A stretch of 64,000 bases of DNA, taken from positions 61,151,340 through 61,215,339 of the forward strand of contig CM055101.1 of NCBI GenBank assembly GCA_029204225.1, written 5' to 3'. The position numbers and the translations under genes are program-made. The DNA is from Diphasiastrum complanatum. Taxonomy: Eukaryota; Streptophyta; Lycopodiopsida; Lycopodiales; Lycopodiaceae. Every line of letters begins with the position of its first letter. The stretch's first letter is position 1. Below the pieces are notes generated by a model that worked only from the letters and a program-made list of their open reading frames with translations, was not told where the DNA came from and ran no database searches. Below, piece by piece: positions 53,478 through 64,000 of the stretch.

Positions 53478-55062
53478 GGATAGATAAGAAACAAGTCACC
53501 TCATGTCTACTACTACTTTCCAAAAAGTATTCAAAGATAGTAGACTCTCCAATGCTCACCACCCTTGCAAGATGCACACTTGAATGGACAATTTGCATGC
53601 AATTTGATGACTCGGCCATTGTCATTGAGGACTCCCTTGGAACTCTCATGCTTTGAGACTGATCCTCAAGATCTTCTTCCTTTTGATGCTCCTCCTCAAT
53701 GCAAGCAAAATCACACTTTGCCAAGATCTCCTCTTGAGTGATCTCCTCCTTTGCCAAGCTCATTCTTTCAAAAGCAACACTAGCTTCCAACTTAAACAAT
53801 CTTCCATGTTTAAATCCCTTTGCAATGCAAACATCATTCTTCAAGATGAAGCAAACACCATGCTTAAAGTGGACATCCAAACCACTTTCTAAGAGTAGAC
53901 CAACACTAAGCATATTCTTGGTGATTGATGGTACATAAAGGACATTTTCTAGATCCATGCATTTTGAGGATTCTAGACACAAAGATATGGTGCCAACACC
54001 ATCTATCCTACACTCTTCATCATTTGCAATAAAGACAAACTTTTTAGCATCATTGAATGAGTGTAAGGTTGAGAAAAAGTCCTTTTCACAAGACATGTGG
54101 GAGCTAGCCCCACTGTCGATCCACCAATTGTCTCTTGAATTGCTATTGCTTGTTGGTGAGGATGTAGATGCCATCAAGAATACATCTACTTCATCCTCCT
54201 CCTCCTCCTTTGCAAGGTTTCCTTGTTTGTCCTCCTCCACTTGTGCTCTTAGCCTCTTGTAGCATTCAGATGCATAATGCCCCTTCTTTCCACAAAAGAA
54301 GCATTTTTGCTTTGACTTGTCCTTTGAGCTTGATGCATCATCCTCTTCTTTGGCCTCCTTTGGATGCTTCTTCTTTCCATTGGTCTTCTTTTTGCCCTTG
54401 AATGAGAAATTGGCTTTCTCATCACCATCCTGCAACGACAAGGAACTCATCCGAGATTTTGCATGGAGCATCCTACACTCTTCAGCCACTAATACACTAT
54501 GAAGTTTTTCTATAGTTGGCAAAGTGTCTTGGATGGCAAAACTTTGGACCAAATTTGCAAAGTCATCTCCTAGACCATTAAGGACAATTTGTACAAGCTC
54601 TCCATCATGAATCTTCTCTCCAATGGAAGCCAACTCCCTACTTAGAGACTTGATTCTGAGTACATAATCCTGTGCACTCTCCTCACTTCTCCTCATGCTT
54701 TGCAAAATTTGATTTCTAAGCATAAGAACTCTAGAAGTGTTGCTAGACTCATAGATTGATTTTAAAGACTCCCAAGCCTCTTTAGCATTAGTACAAGCTG
54801 ATACTTCTCTCAACAAATCATTGCTCACATTCATCTTCACACAATGAAGTGCAAGCCTAGATCTCTTCTTGTATCTAGCTAACTCCTGTGCACCTAGAGG
54901 TTCATCTTCATCTTCAATCAAGAACTCATAAAGGTCTTGGAGCACCAATAGTGACTCCATTCTAACCTTCCAAATAGCATAATTTGTAGAATTCAACCTC
55001 TCACTAGCTTCTAGAAGGTATGCTCCAGCAGATCCCATCTTACTAGTGACTTCTACAAACAA
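53455..55062 (-). CDS. Copia gag-protease polyprotein, intact frame
   Basis: 535 codons, open throughout. The likely true start is the Met at residue 9 (MGSAGAYLLEAS). Order: the gag N-terminal domain (LNSTNYAIWKVRMESLL; LALHCVKMNVSNDLL; the UBN2-type gag fold), a Lys-rich stretch, a CCHC zinc knuckle (CFFCGKKGHYASEC) at about residue 265, an aspartic protease site WWIDSGASSHMS at about residue 315, LYVPSITKNMLSVGLL, and the pre-integrase GRLFKLE motif. After about residue 445 the sequence is unlike Copia. Gag forms the particle and packages RNA; the protease frees it. With RT missing, mobility would need enzymes supplied by another element. Confidence 0.9.
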   Translation of the reverse strand: MFVEVTSKMGSAGAYLLEASERLNSTNYAIWKVRMESLLVLQDLYEFLIEDEDEPLGAQELARYKKRSRLALHCVKMNVSNDLLREVSACTNAKEAWESLKSIYESSNTSRVLMLRNQILQSMRRSEESAQDYVLRIKSLSRELASIGEKIHDGELVQIVLNGLGDDFANLVQSFAIQDTLPTIEKLHSVLVAEECRMLHAKSRMSSLSLQDGDEKANFSFKGKKKTNGKKKHPKEAKEEDDASSSKDKSKQKCFFCGKKGHYASECYKRLRAQVEEDKQGNLAKEEEEDEVDVFLMASTSSPTSNSNSRDNWWIDSGASSHMSCEKDFFSTLHSFNDAKKFVFIANDEECRIDGVGTISLCLESSKCMDLENVLYVPSITKNMLSVGLLLESGLDVHFKHGVCFILKNDVCIAKGFKHGRLFKLEASVAFERMSLAKEEITQEEILAKCDFACIEEEHQKEEDLEDQSQSMRVPRESSMTMAESSNCMQIVHSSVHLARVVSIGESTIFEYFLESSSRHEVTCFLSIHGVYYFV

Positions 55063-55843
55063 GAAATAGATTTGATTGACTTGAAACTCACAAAGGTCTC
55101 ACACTTGCAGTGTTTCACTCAAATTTGATTTCTAATCCAACAAATGGACTTATAATCACAGTTCTATCACTCCCTCACAAAGCTGGAATGAGGATAAGAT
55201 GAAGTGAAAACTACTTTCAAACAAATCTTGCCAAGAAATGGATTTGATTGTCTCTAGAAACTCACTAAGGTCTCTCTCTTGTAGTTTTTCACTCAAATTA
55301 GATTTTTAATCCAACAAATGGACTTATAATCTCAGTTCTAGCACTCCCTCACAAAGTTGGAATGAAGATAAGATGATGTGAAATCTACTTACAATCAAAT
55401 CTTGCCAATTTTGGCTATTTTTGGACAAAAAAATGACTTAATCTCTTTCTTCCTTCTTAGTGTACTTTCAAGACCTGTTTTTAACCTTAATAGGACTTGA
55501 ACTCAGCCTAGATTAATTAGATTCCATGAAACAAATTCAAATCTAATCAATGGCAAATGATCTTGGTAGATTATCCTAGGATCTCCGCCAAAAATTACAC
55601 CAATAGCTCACAAATTGAATTTTTTTGGATCAAATGAACACCATGCATTAAATGTAGGTTCAGAGGTGCCCACACATGTGGACAGTACAGATTTGGACCC
55701 CTACCAAGTTTGGGATCAAATCTCCTCACCAAAATCAAGATTCTAGCTTGCCCTCTCAAGACTAGTTTTTAGCACCAAAACTTGCTAAAAATGGATTTGC
55801 ATTAGATCAATGGCTTATGCTCTTGTACTTGGCTCTGATACCA

Positions 55844-56544
55844 TGTGAAAGTACTGTACTTTAGGACCATAAATGGATCTACAAAAGATCCACAAGAATG
55901 ATTGGATGCTTGCTTAACAATCTATCAAAAAACTAGACACAAAAAAGTTGATCTAGATTGGCAATTTGACAAACAACAAGTATTAACAATCAAAAGCATT
56001 GATAAACATTGAAATACGAGCCCACACGTGTGTACTACAGGCTGTAGTACGGCCTTCAACCTGAGAAACAAGTAGAAATTGATTTGGTTTCGTTTGGATC
56101 ACAGAAACTCAATGTACATAGTGAACTAGCTTGAGATTGCCAATGAGCTCCAAAAATTTTCTATCTTCTCACTATGGAGAGAGGGAATACATAGCAAATT
56201 CGACTTCCTTCTTGAAGTTAGGTGGATTTCCAGCATGTAATAAGGAAGTTAACTCACTCTCCTTGACCTAAAATGAAACCCTAGTCTATTTCCTAGAGTT
56301 ATGCTTGGTAGGTAGCTAGTTGGTCAAATTTTCACCTTAAACTTAGGTGTAGGTCCTATAAAGTAGGGATGACCACCAAATAGACATGACCAACTCTCTT
56401 GACTTTACCTAACCTACATTAGGATGGGTTTCCCATGTGGCATCATGGCCTCACATGTGTGGGACCCACTTGTGTACACAATTTACACTATTCTACATGG
56501 TTTTTGATCAAGCTAGATTTGCCAATTTTTGGCAATTCTTCACA
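55844..56544 (-). repeat. 5' LTR of young Copia
   Basis: Starts TGTGAAAGTACTG, ends ATTCTTCACA. Next to the primer-binding site on its left side. Confidence 0.93.
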
Positions 56545-56549
56545 CCTCC

Positions 56550-57238
56550 TCTCCAACTTGAGATGTAGAAGATAATCCTCCTCTTGCTTGGAGTCTAAAC
56601 TCTTCAACCACCAAGACCTCTTGCAAGTCCTCCATACTTGGCAATGTCTTTTGAATAGCAAAGCTTTGCACCAAGTTAGTATGGTCATCCAGTAAGCCAT
56701 TAAGAACAACTTGAACAAGCCCCATATCCTTAATGCTTTCACCAATACATGTTAATTCATGATTGAAAGCTTTAACTTCAAAACAAAAGCATGAGCACTT
56801 TCATCCTTCTTTTGAAAATTTTGAAAAACTTGCCTCCTTAGGGTTAGAACCCTAGATCTAGACTTGGATTCATAAACCTTCTTCAAGGTTTCCCAAGCTT
56901 CATTAGATGTAGCGCACTTACCGACTTCCTTGAGAAGTTCATTAGTCACATTCATCTTGATCACATGAATAGCTTTATTTGCCCTCCTATCATACCTCGA
57001 TCATTCTTGAGGTGCCAAAGGTCTCCTCCTCCACACTTACAACAATATTCATCAACTCATTCATCTCTAGCAAAGACTCCATCCTCACCTTCCAAGTCGA
57101 ATAGTTGTTTGAGATAAGCGTATCATTGCTTTCCAACATGAAGCCACTTGAGGTTGTCATGTTGCAATGATTGATCTTCTTATTTGAACCTGTTCCAATG
57201 CACCTAGCACTCTCTTGAAAATCAACAAATGATGACAA
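56550..57238 (-). pseudogene. Old Copia element, gag N-terminal part
   Basis: The minus strand reads YSTWKVRMESLLEMNELM, MNVTNELLKEV..CATSNEAWETLKK and LVQVVLNGLLDDHTNLVQSF, broken by several frameshifts. It ends at 56545 exactly where the young element's target duplication begins. Its last frame matches the frame of the knuckle region on the far side (51971 down), so the young element landed inside this gag gene. Confidence 0.85.
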
Positions 57239-57240
57239 GA

Positions 57241-58059
57241 TGTTGACTGATTCTGACGAATCCCCAAGATACTCGGACAGAGCAACTCAAGGGCACCTCT
57301 CACCTTAGACCGAGGAGGTCTCTGAGAAGACGAGAAATACTAGTAGTAATGACAAGCAAGAACTATGTAAGCCTCATGGTGAATCCCGAAAGATGGAATG
57401 ACCATGTAGGAACTAGTATTTCTAGGCAAATGTAATAAATGCAAGTAGACCCCTCTTAAAGAAAGTGGAGTGAGCCACCTTTTGATGGTGACCCCTAGTG
57501 GAGAGCATTATTTCACTTGTAATTTGTGAGATGTGGAAATTCCACTAGGATGCCACCTAAGGAGCTCTCTTGCTTATTTAAGAGACTCCCTCTTTGTGAA
57601 GAGGAGCTTTTTGTGTATTGTATCAACTCCATGCTGAAATGAGAAGAGCCTCACTTATCAATAGATCAGTTCATTGTTGGAGCGTGAAGACGTAATGATT
57701 TGATACTTGGAATCCCTTGTAAATCTGCAGATGGCTGATGTGACACTCCTTGGATTTTTGGCCTTTGCCTCTAGTTAAGGACAACCTTTGACATTTGTAG
57801 GACACCATCGCAATTTTAAAGACAAGTGTCACATTTTATATACATTTTTCTCATACATTTAGAAGTACAAGATGGTATGAATGTTCACCATTAGATTAAG
57901 AGCCCTAAAATCAGACAAATCCTAGCCGTGGAAATAGGAGACTTGAGGTGCAAGTTAAGAACTTTTTCCAAAATCTCCAAACAATATGATTTTGAATTTA
58001 GTCCATACTTTTACATAAGTTTTTCATACTTACAAAAGTGGATTAATTCGGTGTGCTTG
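57241..58059 (+). other. Possible solo LTR and unassigned sequence
   Basis: Begins TGTTGACTGATTCTG, directly after the leader of the old gag gene. It has a TATA-like TTATTTAAGAGACTCC at about 57572 followed by a leader-like stretch, as in a plus-strand LTR. No paired copy, clear CA end or target duplication was found, so this is only suggestive. Confidence 0.35.
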
Positions 58060-58064
58060 GCAAA

Positions 58065-58884
58065 TGTTGAATTTCACACGTGTGGACTGTCCACTACATG
58101 TACTTGTGATCTCCTAAGGTGTGTAGATGCACCAAGATCAAGACTAGATTGAGATTCAAGATCAATCTTGAATCCTATGGCAAAAACACACTACTACATG
58201 CATTCAATCACTTCCAACTTTCACTCACACGTGTGGAAAGTGTTCCAAAAGTATTCTAAGTAAAAACAAGCTGCCCTCCTTGGGTAGAGAGAGAAAAACC
58301 ATCATGAGGTCTCGGGTAGAGAGAGAAAGCTAGAAATTCAATGACACTCAAAATCCACTCAATCTCAAAATCAATTAGATCCAAAAGGAGGAGTACAATG
58401 ATACTAATAGATTCATGAGCTACCACTATGCTTAACTATGATTGGATCACACTTTGCCACCTCTTAATCCTATTGGACCATTGATCCATGCACCTCTAAA
58501 TTCTATTGGACTATATTCAAGCACACCTCAATTTTCTATTGGACCTCGCAAGGTTCCACCTCTAAATCCTATTGGACCTCTTAAACTTCATCAAACAAAT
58601 GCATGACACTTGTCTACACTCTAATTGGCACAAGTTTGGCTCTATTTTGGCTCAATATTGGCATTACAAGTGGAAATGGATAATTTGCCATCTATGCCAA
58701 ATTTGACCCTATCAACATCCTACACCTAAATGCTTGACTATGAAATTCTATGAGACCCCTATATCAAACATTTCGATTTACTTTACAATTCTCCACACGT
58801 GGGAACATCCTCCACACATGTGAGATTCACTTACAAACTTCTATCATAAAAAATACCAAGCTAGATATTTGCCAATTTCTCACA
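58065..58884 (-). repeat. 3' LTR of second young Copia (820 bp)
   Basis: Starts TGTTGAATTTCACACGTG and ends TTTCTCACA. Rich in CACACGTGTG, CACGTGGG and CACATGTG words. Confidence 0.93.
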
Positions 58885-59010
58885 CTCCTCCTCAAAAAAT
58901 AGCTTGGAAAGGTACTAGATCACTTGAGAAGTTTGTAAATCTTTTTGAGTGGATCCTTTGGTATGCATAAGAAGTGAAGATCAGCCAAGGGATCCATCAT
59001 AGCAGCACCC

Positions 59011-60375
59011 TCACCATATCCATGATAAGATCTCTTTGGTAGAGATCTCTTGCCAATGCCTTTGAAGAGTGCTCCACCAATATGCCACTATTATCATGGG
59101 ATTCCTCCATGCTTGATGATGATCTTTGCCTTGAAAGTTCCACTTGCATGATGGATGCACCATAAATAGAGAAATCTGAGTCTTCCAAGCCTCATAAGGA
59201 TTATGGAGATCAAGATCATAAGATGTGAAACAATGATGATTATCAAGATTATGCTTTCTAGCTTGACTAGTCCACATACAATGAACTATATCCATGATGG
59301 ATCTAATCTTGATATCAAAGAATATCTTGATCTTATTTAGGCTAGTTACTCTCTCAAGGATGTAAGTGTCCACTTTGGATGCTTCACTTAATCTCAAGAG
59401 GAGTTTACAATTTGCCTCAAAACATGTGAAAACATGATTTTCAAAAAAGTGAGTACCAAGCTCAATCTTGTTCTTACTAGAACCAAGAGCATACTTTTGA
59501 CAATACAATATCTTGCTTTCAAAAAGTATTGAAAACACATCTAAGTCAATAATGACAAGAAACATGTCCATACCATAAGCATCATACAAAACTAGTATAG
59601 CTTTTCTTGAACTTTGAGATCCAAAAAATTCAATGAAGCAAGATAGCATTTCAAGCAAAGGAAGAGAAGCATATATGAATGTGTTGTAGTAGATACAACA
59701 TGAAAGATGCCCCTCTTTGCCATATAAGGTGAGCCATAAAGACTCGGCCATGCATCTTGAAGATCTTCTTGAAATCATATGAAGAAGAAACTCCTCCTCA
59801 CACATTGGCCCCATCATAACTTGAATACCTTCAAAAAGGATAACTTGTGATGCTTCTTGAGAGGCCTTGATCTCGGCCACTTCCAAGATTGAATCTTCAT
59901 GCAATATGACATCTCTATTCACGATCACATTTGAAATAGAGAGTGTAAAGACACTAAAGGCCTCCTTGATGGATGAGTATCCAATCATGATCCATGAGCT
60001 TGGATCATCCTTCCTTCTTGTTGCCAAGGGAATATGTGCAAAGCAAGCACTACCAAGTTCACTAAGGTGATCAACCTTAGGCTTCATCTTGAATAAAACT
60101 TTATATGGTGCTATTCCTTCAAGAGCTCCAATACTCCTCAAAGCTTTGATCTTCAATGATAATTTCTTCTCAACATATGCTTTGAATAATAAGGAATAAT
60201 CATACACCATAATACTTGAAGAGAGAAGATATGTGCATCTTGTGTAATCCTCCTCCTTTGAAATATTGGAAATATAAGAAACATCAAGAGAGTTTGCACA
60301 CTCACTTGGATCCAATTTGTAGATGCCTTCAAATCTTGATCCATATGCAAGGATCTCACCATCCTTCTTAATCAC
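59011..60375 (-). pseudogene. Copia pre-integrase joined to integrase end, with unknown tail
   Basis: A frame of 454 codons continuing gag after a one-base shift. It begins VIKKDGEILAYGSRFEGIYK (pre-integrase). It then passes to APYKVLFKMKPKVDHLSELG and SWIMIGYSSIKEAFSVFTLS to VNRDVILHED, the integrase C-terminal region. The integrase catalytic core between them is missing. The ~270 residues after that match no Copia domain I know (ISRRSSRCMAESLWLTLYGK...), yet the frame stays open. Confidence 0.75.
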
Positions 60376-61583
60376 ACAATTGTCAATATGAAATTGACAT
60401 CAAAGCCACTATCAAGAAGTTGGCCAACACTTAAGATGTTCTTTGTAAGCTTTGGGACAAAAAGAACATTGTTGAGAAAGAGATCTTTAGAAGATGCAAG
60501 CTTCAAGGGAATAATCCCTACTCCTTCAATATTGCACTCATGCTTACTTGCAAAGTATATGGTCTTCTTGACTCCATCATAAGGCATAATAGATGAAAAA
60601 AAGTGCTTGGAGCCACACATATGTGAAGATGCTCCACTATCAATATACCATGAGTCATCCTTGTTGAAGGTGGAAGATAAGAAGCTTGATGCCATAAGAG
60701 AGCCTTCTCCATCACTTGCAATATAGTCTTCTTTCTCATTGGTGATGTTGGCTTGATTGAGTTGATTCTTCTTCTTGAAGCAATTGGTGGCATAATGGCC
60801 TTTCTTGCCACAATAAAAGCACTTGATCATCTTCTTCTTGTGATTTGAATTAGAAGCATGAGAGGTATTCTCCTCCTCTCCATCTTGGTCTTTAGCTTTG
60901 TCATTAGAGAAGTGATGGTGTTGCTTCTTACTCCTCTCTTTGTGCTTGGCAAATAGAACTTTGCCATCATCATGATTGAGTGATAGCTTGTCCATCCTCA
61001 AGAGTTTGTACTCTTGTCTTGATTCTTCATAAATAAGCACACTTTGAAGGGCCTCCAAACTTGGTAGCTCCTCCTTAATAGCATAGGATTGGACAAGGTT
61101 GTCATATTCATCTCTCAAGCCATTGAGAATGACTTGGACTAGCTCACTTTGATTGATTGAGTCACCAATACATGCAAGCTCCCTATGAATATCCTTGACT
61201 CTCAAAACATAATTAGATGCACTCTCATCACTCTTTTGACTACTTTGGAATATTTTATTTCTAAGAGTGAGGAGCCTAGAGGTGTTCTTCGCCTCATAGA
61301 TGGACTTGAGACAATCCCAAGCTTCCTTGGATGTAGAACAATCACCAATCTACCTCAATATCTCATTAGAGACATTCATCTTAATGTAGTGGAGAGCCAT
61401 CCTAGCTCTCTTCTTGTATTTTTGTACTTCTTGAAGGACTTGAGGCTCCTCCTCAATCCCAAGTACAATGTCCATCACATCTTGGAGTATCAAGATGGAC
61501 TCCATCCTCAACTTCCATATTGAATAATTGGAAGTAGACAATCTCTCACTTGGTTGCAACAAGTATGAACTCATTGAAGTCAT
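60372..61583 (-). pseudogene. Copia gag-protease, one stop and one frameshift
   Basis: From MTSMSSYLLQPSERLSTSNY the gag domain parallels the 53455-55062 protein. A single in-frame TAG at 61350-61352 follows NVSNEILR. Then come LVQVILNGLRDEYDNLVQSY, a CCHC knuckle (CFYCGKKGHYATNC), protease SWYIDSGASSHMCG and LFVPKLTKNILSVGQLL. The frame breaks near 60385, where one base appears missing from a T-run before the pre-integrase motif. Confidence 0.9.
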
Positions 61584-62340
61584 GTAAAGTGGAGATAAAT
61601 AAAAGTGATGAACAAAAAATGTTGCTTCTCTCTCACTATAGGATCCAATAATGGTGTGCTACCATCTCCTATGCAAGATCTTGCAACAAACTGTGAGATG
61701 ATTCTCACTAGCTATCTCAATCTCTCCAAAACTAGATCTACTTCACATCAAATGATGGAGTATGGGAAAAGTTAGGATCAAACACTCTTAGCACGTGTGA
61801 AATACACTAAAAAACCAAAATTGACTCAAATACAATGATATTGCATGAAACAAAATGGCTAAGATCTCAAAACAGTGCCTAGATCACATATAGATGAGAT
61901 TGGTAAGCATTCAACTGTGATTCTGGATCAAACAAGCAATCTTTTGACCAAACCAAATGTGTCCACCCAGGTCTAGGTGCCCTACCTAACCCTCTTCAAA
62001 AGCTTATAACTTTTGATTGGCTCAACCAAATGGAATGAAACTGATTGCATCAGAAACTAGACAAAAATAGCTTCAAAACAAGCTATCTAGCAAGATTTTT
62101 GGATCAAACATGAAAGAGAACTCCCAAACTGAAATCGGATGTTCCTCACACGTGTCTGAGCACCTGATTTCGTACAGTACCAGGTCAGACCCAATCAATG
62201 TCCTTTTGATCTCTTTTGATCCAAAATTGAACAAGATAGCTAGGAAAATGGGCCTTGACAATTTCTAGCTCAAGATTGATGAATAGTTTTCACTCAAATG
62301 GATCAAAATGCATGGTAACCTTAGGTAGGCTTTGATACCA

Positions 62341-63160
62341 TGTTGAATTTCACACGTGTGGACTGTCCACTACATGTACTTGTGATCTCCTAAGGTGTGT
62401 AGATGCACCAAGATCAAGACTAGATTGAGATTCAAGATCAATCTTGAATCCTATGGCAAAAACACACTACTACATGCATTCAATCACTTCCAACTTTCAC
62501 TCACACGTGTGGAAAGTGTTCCAAAAGTATTCTAAGTAAAAACAAGTTGCCCTCCTCGGGTAGAGAGAGAAAAACCATCATGAGGTCTCGGGTAGAGAGA
62601 GAAAGCTAGAAATTCAATGACACTCAAAATCCACTCAATTTCAAAATCAATTAGATCCAAAAGGAGGAGTACAATGATACTAATAGATTCATGAGCTACC
62701 ACTATGCTTAACTATGATTGGATCACACTTTGCCACCTCTTAATCCTATTGGACCATTGATCCATGCACATCTAAATTCTATTGGACTATATTCAAGCAC
62801 ACCTCAATTTTCTATTGGACCTCACAAGGTTCCACCTCTAAATCCTATTGAACCTCTTAAACTTCATCAAACAAAAGCATGACACTTGTCTACACTCTAA
62901 TTGGCACAAGTTTGGCTCTATTTTGGCTCAATATTGGCATTACAAGTGGAAATGGATAATTTGCCATCTATGCCAAATTTGACCCTATCAACATCCTACA
63001 CCTAAATGCTTGACTATGAAATTCTATGAGACCCCTATATCAAACATTTTGATTTACTTTACAATTCTCCACACGTGGGAACATCCTCCACACATGTGAG
63101 ATTCACTTACAAACTTCTATCATAAAAAATACCAAGCTAGATTTTTGCCAATTTCTCATA
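62341..63160 (-). repeat. 5' LTR of second young Copia (820 bp)
   Basis: Same sequence as 58065-58884 apart from scattered substitutions; ends TCTCATA. Confidence 0.93.
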
Positions 63161-63214
63161 GCAAAGCCAAAAACAGAGTTTGGAACAGGGATTTTGCATA
63201 GTCAAATGGAGTCC

Positions 63215-64000
<786 letters not shown>

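Larger units (their letters stand above)
51972..56549 (-). mobile_element. Young RT-less Copia element (TR-GAG type), nested
   Basis: The element is 51977-56544, with LTRs at 51977-52676 and 55844-56544 (700 and 701 bp, roughly ten differences). A perfect 5-bp duplication CCTCC lies at 51972-51976 and 56545-56549. The primer-binding site (complement of initiator-Met tRNA) sits just inside the right LTR at about 55831-55843, so the element is on the minus strand. The polypurine tract (complement of CTCCTCCTCAAA) follows the left LTR. The internal 3.17 kb holds one long gag-protease frame and a scrap of integrase end, but no RT or RNase H. Confidence 0.95.
58060..63165 (-). mobile_element. Second young RT-less Copia element
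   Basis: The element is 58065-63160 with 820-bp LTRs (58065-58884 and 62341-63160) differing at about ten positions. A perfect 5-bp duplication GCAAA lies at 58060-58064 and 63161-63165. A primer-binding site variant (TTTGATACCA complement) is at about 62331-62340 and the polypurine tract follows the left LTR. The last two bases of the right LTR are TA instead of CA, a likely C to T change. The internal part holds gag and a chimeric pre-integrase/integrase-end frame, with no RT. Confidence 0.94.

Noticed and set aside
57241..57780. Solo LTR with defined ends
   Set aside because: Start and TATA-like box are suggestive, but no matching target duplication, CA end or second copy was found, so it is listed only as possible.

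Overview
This is nuclear DNA of a land plant with a large, repeat-rich genome. The evidence is a canonical plant heterotrimeric G-protein alpha subunit gene with GT-AG introns of up to about 16.4 kb, plus many plant-type Copia, Gypsy, LINE and hAT elements. The G-alpha protein is clearly of the plant GPA1 type but diverges from what I know of angiosperm versions: it has a shortened loop before the DVGGQ box and ends ADYL. A fern, lycophyte or gymnosperm is therefore possible, but I cannot place the species. Bacterial features (operons, ribosome binding sites) do not apply.

Layout, left to right. Positions 1-1190 hold broken Ty3/gypsy integrase and RNase H pieces. Positions 2452-37992 (+) hold eleven exons of G-alpha, from the P-loop exon to the stop codon; the N-terminal exons lie upstream of the window. 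The 12.5-kb intron 7384-19888 contains a small hAT element carrying a captured ABCB-transporter exon (8013-8671), a hAT transposase relic (about 10937-11768), and an old minus-strand Copia element split by a younger plus-strand Copia insertion (14237-17250, target duplication AGATC). The 16.4-kb intron 20845-37292 contains an apparently exact 383-bp tandem duplication, several hAT MITEs with 8-bp target duplications, three hAT-family elements in series ending in a nearly complete coding element (25708-30904), Gypsy remnants, and a second, truncated hAT transposase (34742-36392, minus).

Positions 37993-42470 are intergenic, with a decayed LINE. Positions 42473-50600 are the most unusual part. 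Two direct-repeat copies flank a cluster of genes I do not recognise as a known element. The cluster includes a minus-strand gene with a divergent histone H3 fold followed in frame by a long extra domain and then exon-like pieces resembling a Ulp1/C48 cysteine protease. A divergent plus-strand gene of unknown function starts on the other side of a shared promoter. That promoter region holds six G-boxes and ten copies, in both orientations, of a roughly 17-bp motif. Several genes here carry stop codons and frameshifts, so the present copy is probably decayed.

Positions 50835-63165 are nested Copia elements, all on the minus strand. An old element has its gag gene split by a younger element (51977-56544, target duplication CCTCC). 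A second young element sits at 58065-63160 (target duplication GCAAA). Both young elements keep gag, protease and the end of integrase but have no reverse transcriptase, so they are probably non-autonomous. The window ends with a GA microsatellite and unassigned sequence.

Many premature stops in the relics are TAG where the family has CAG (Gln). This fits cytosine deamination at methylated CHG sites in silenced DNA.
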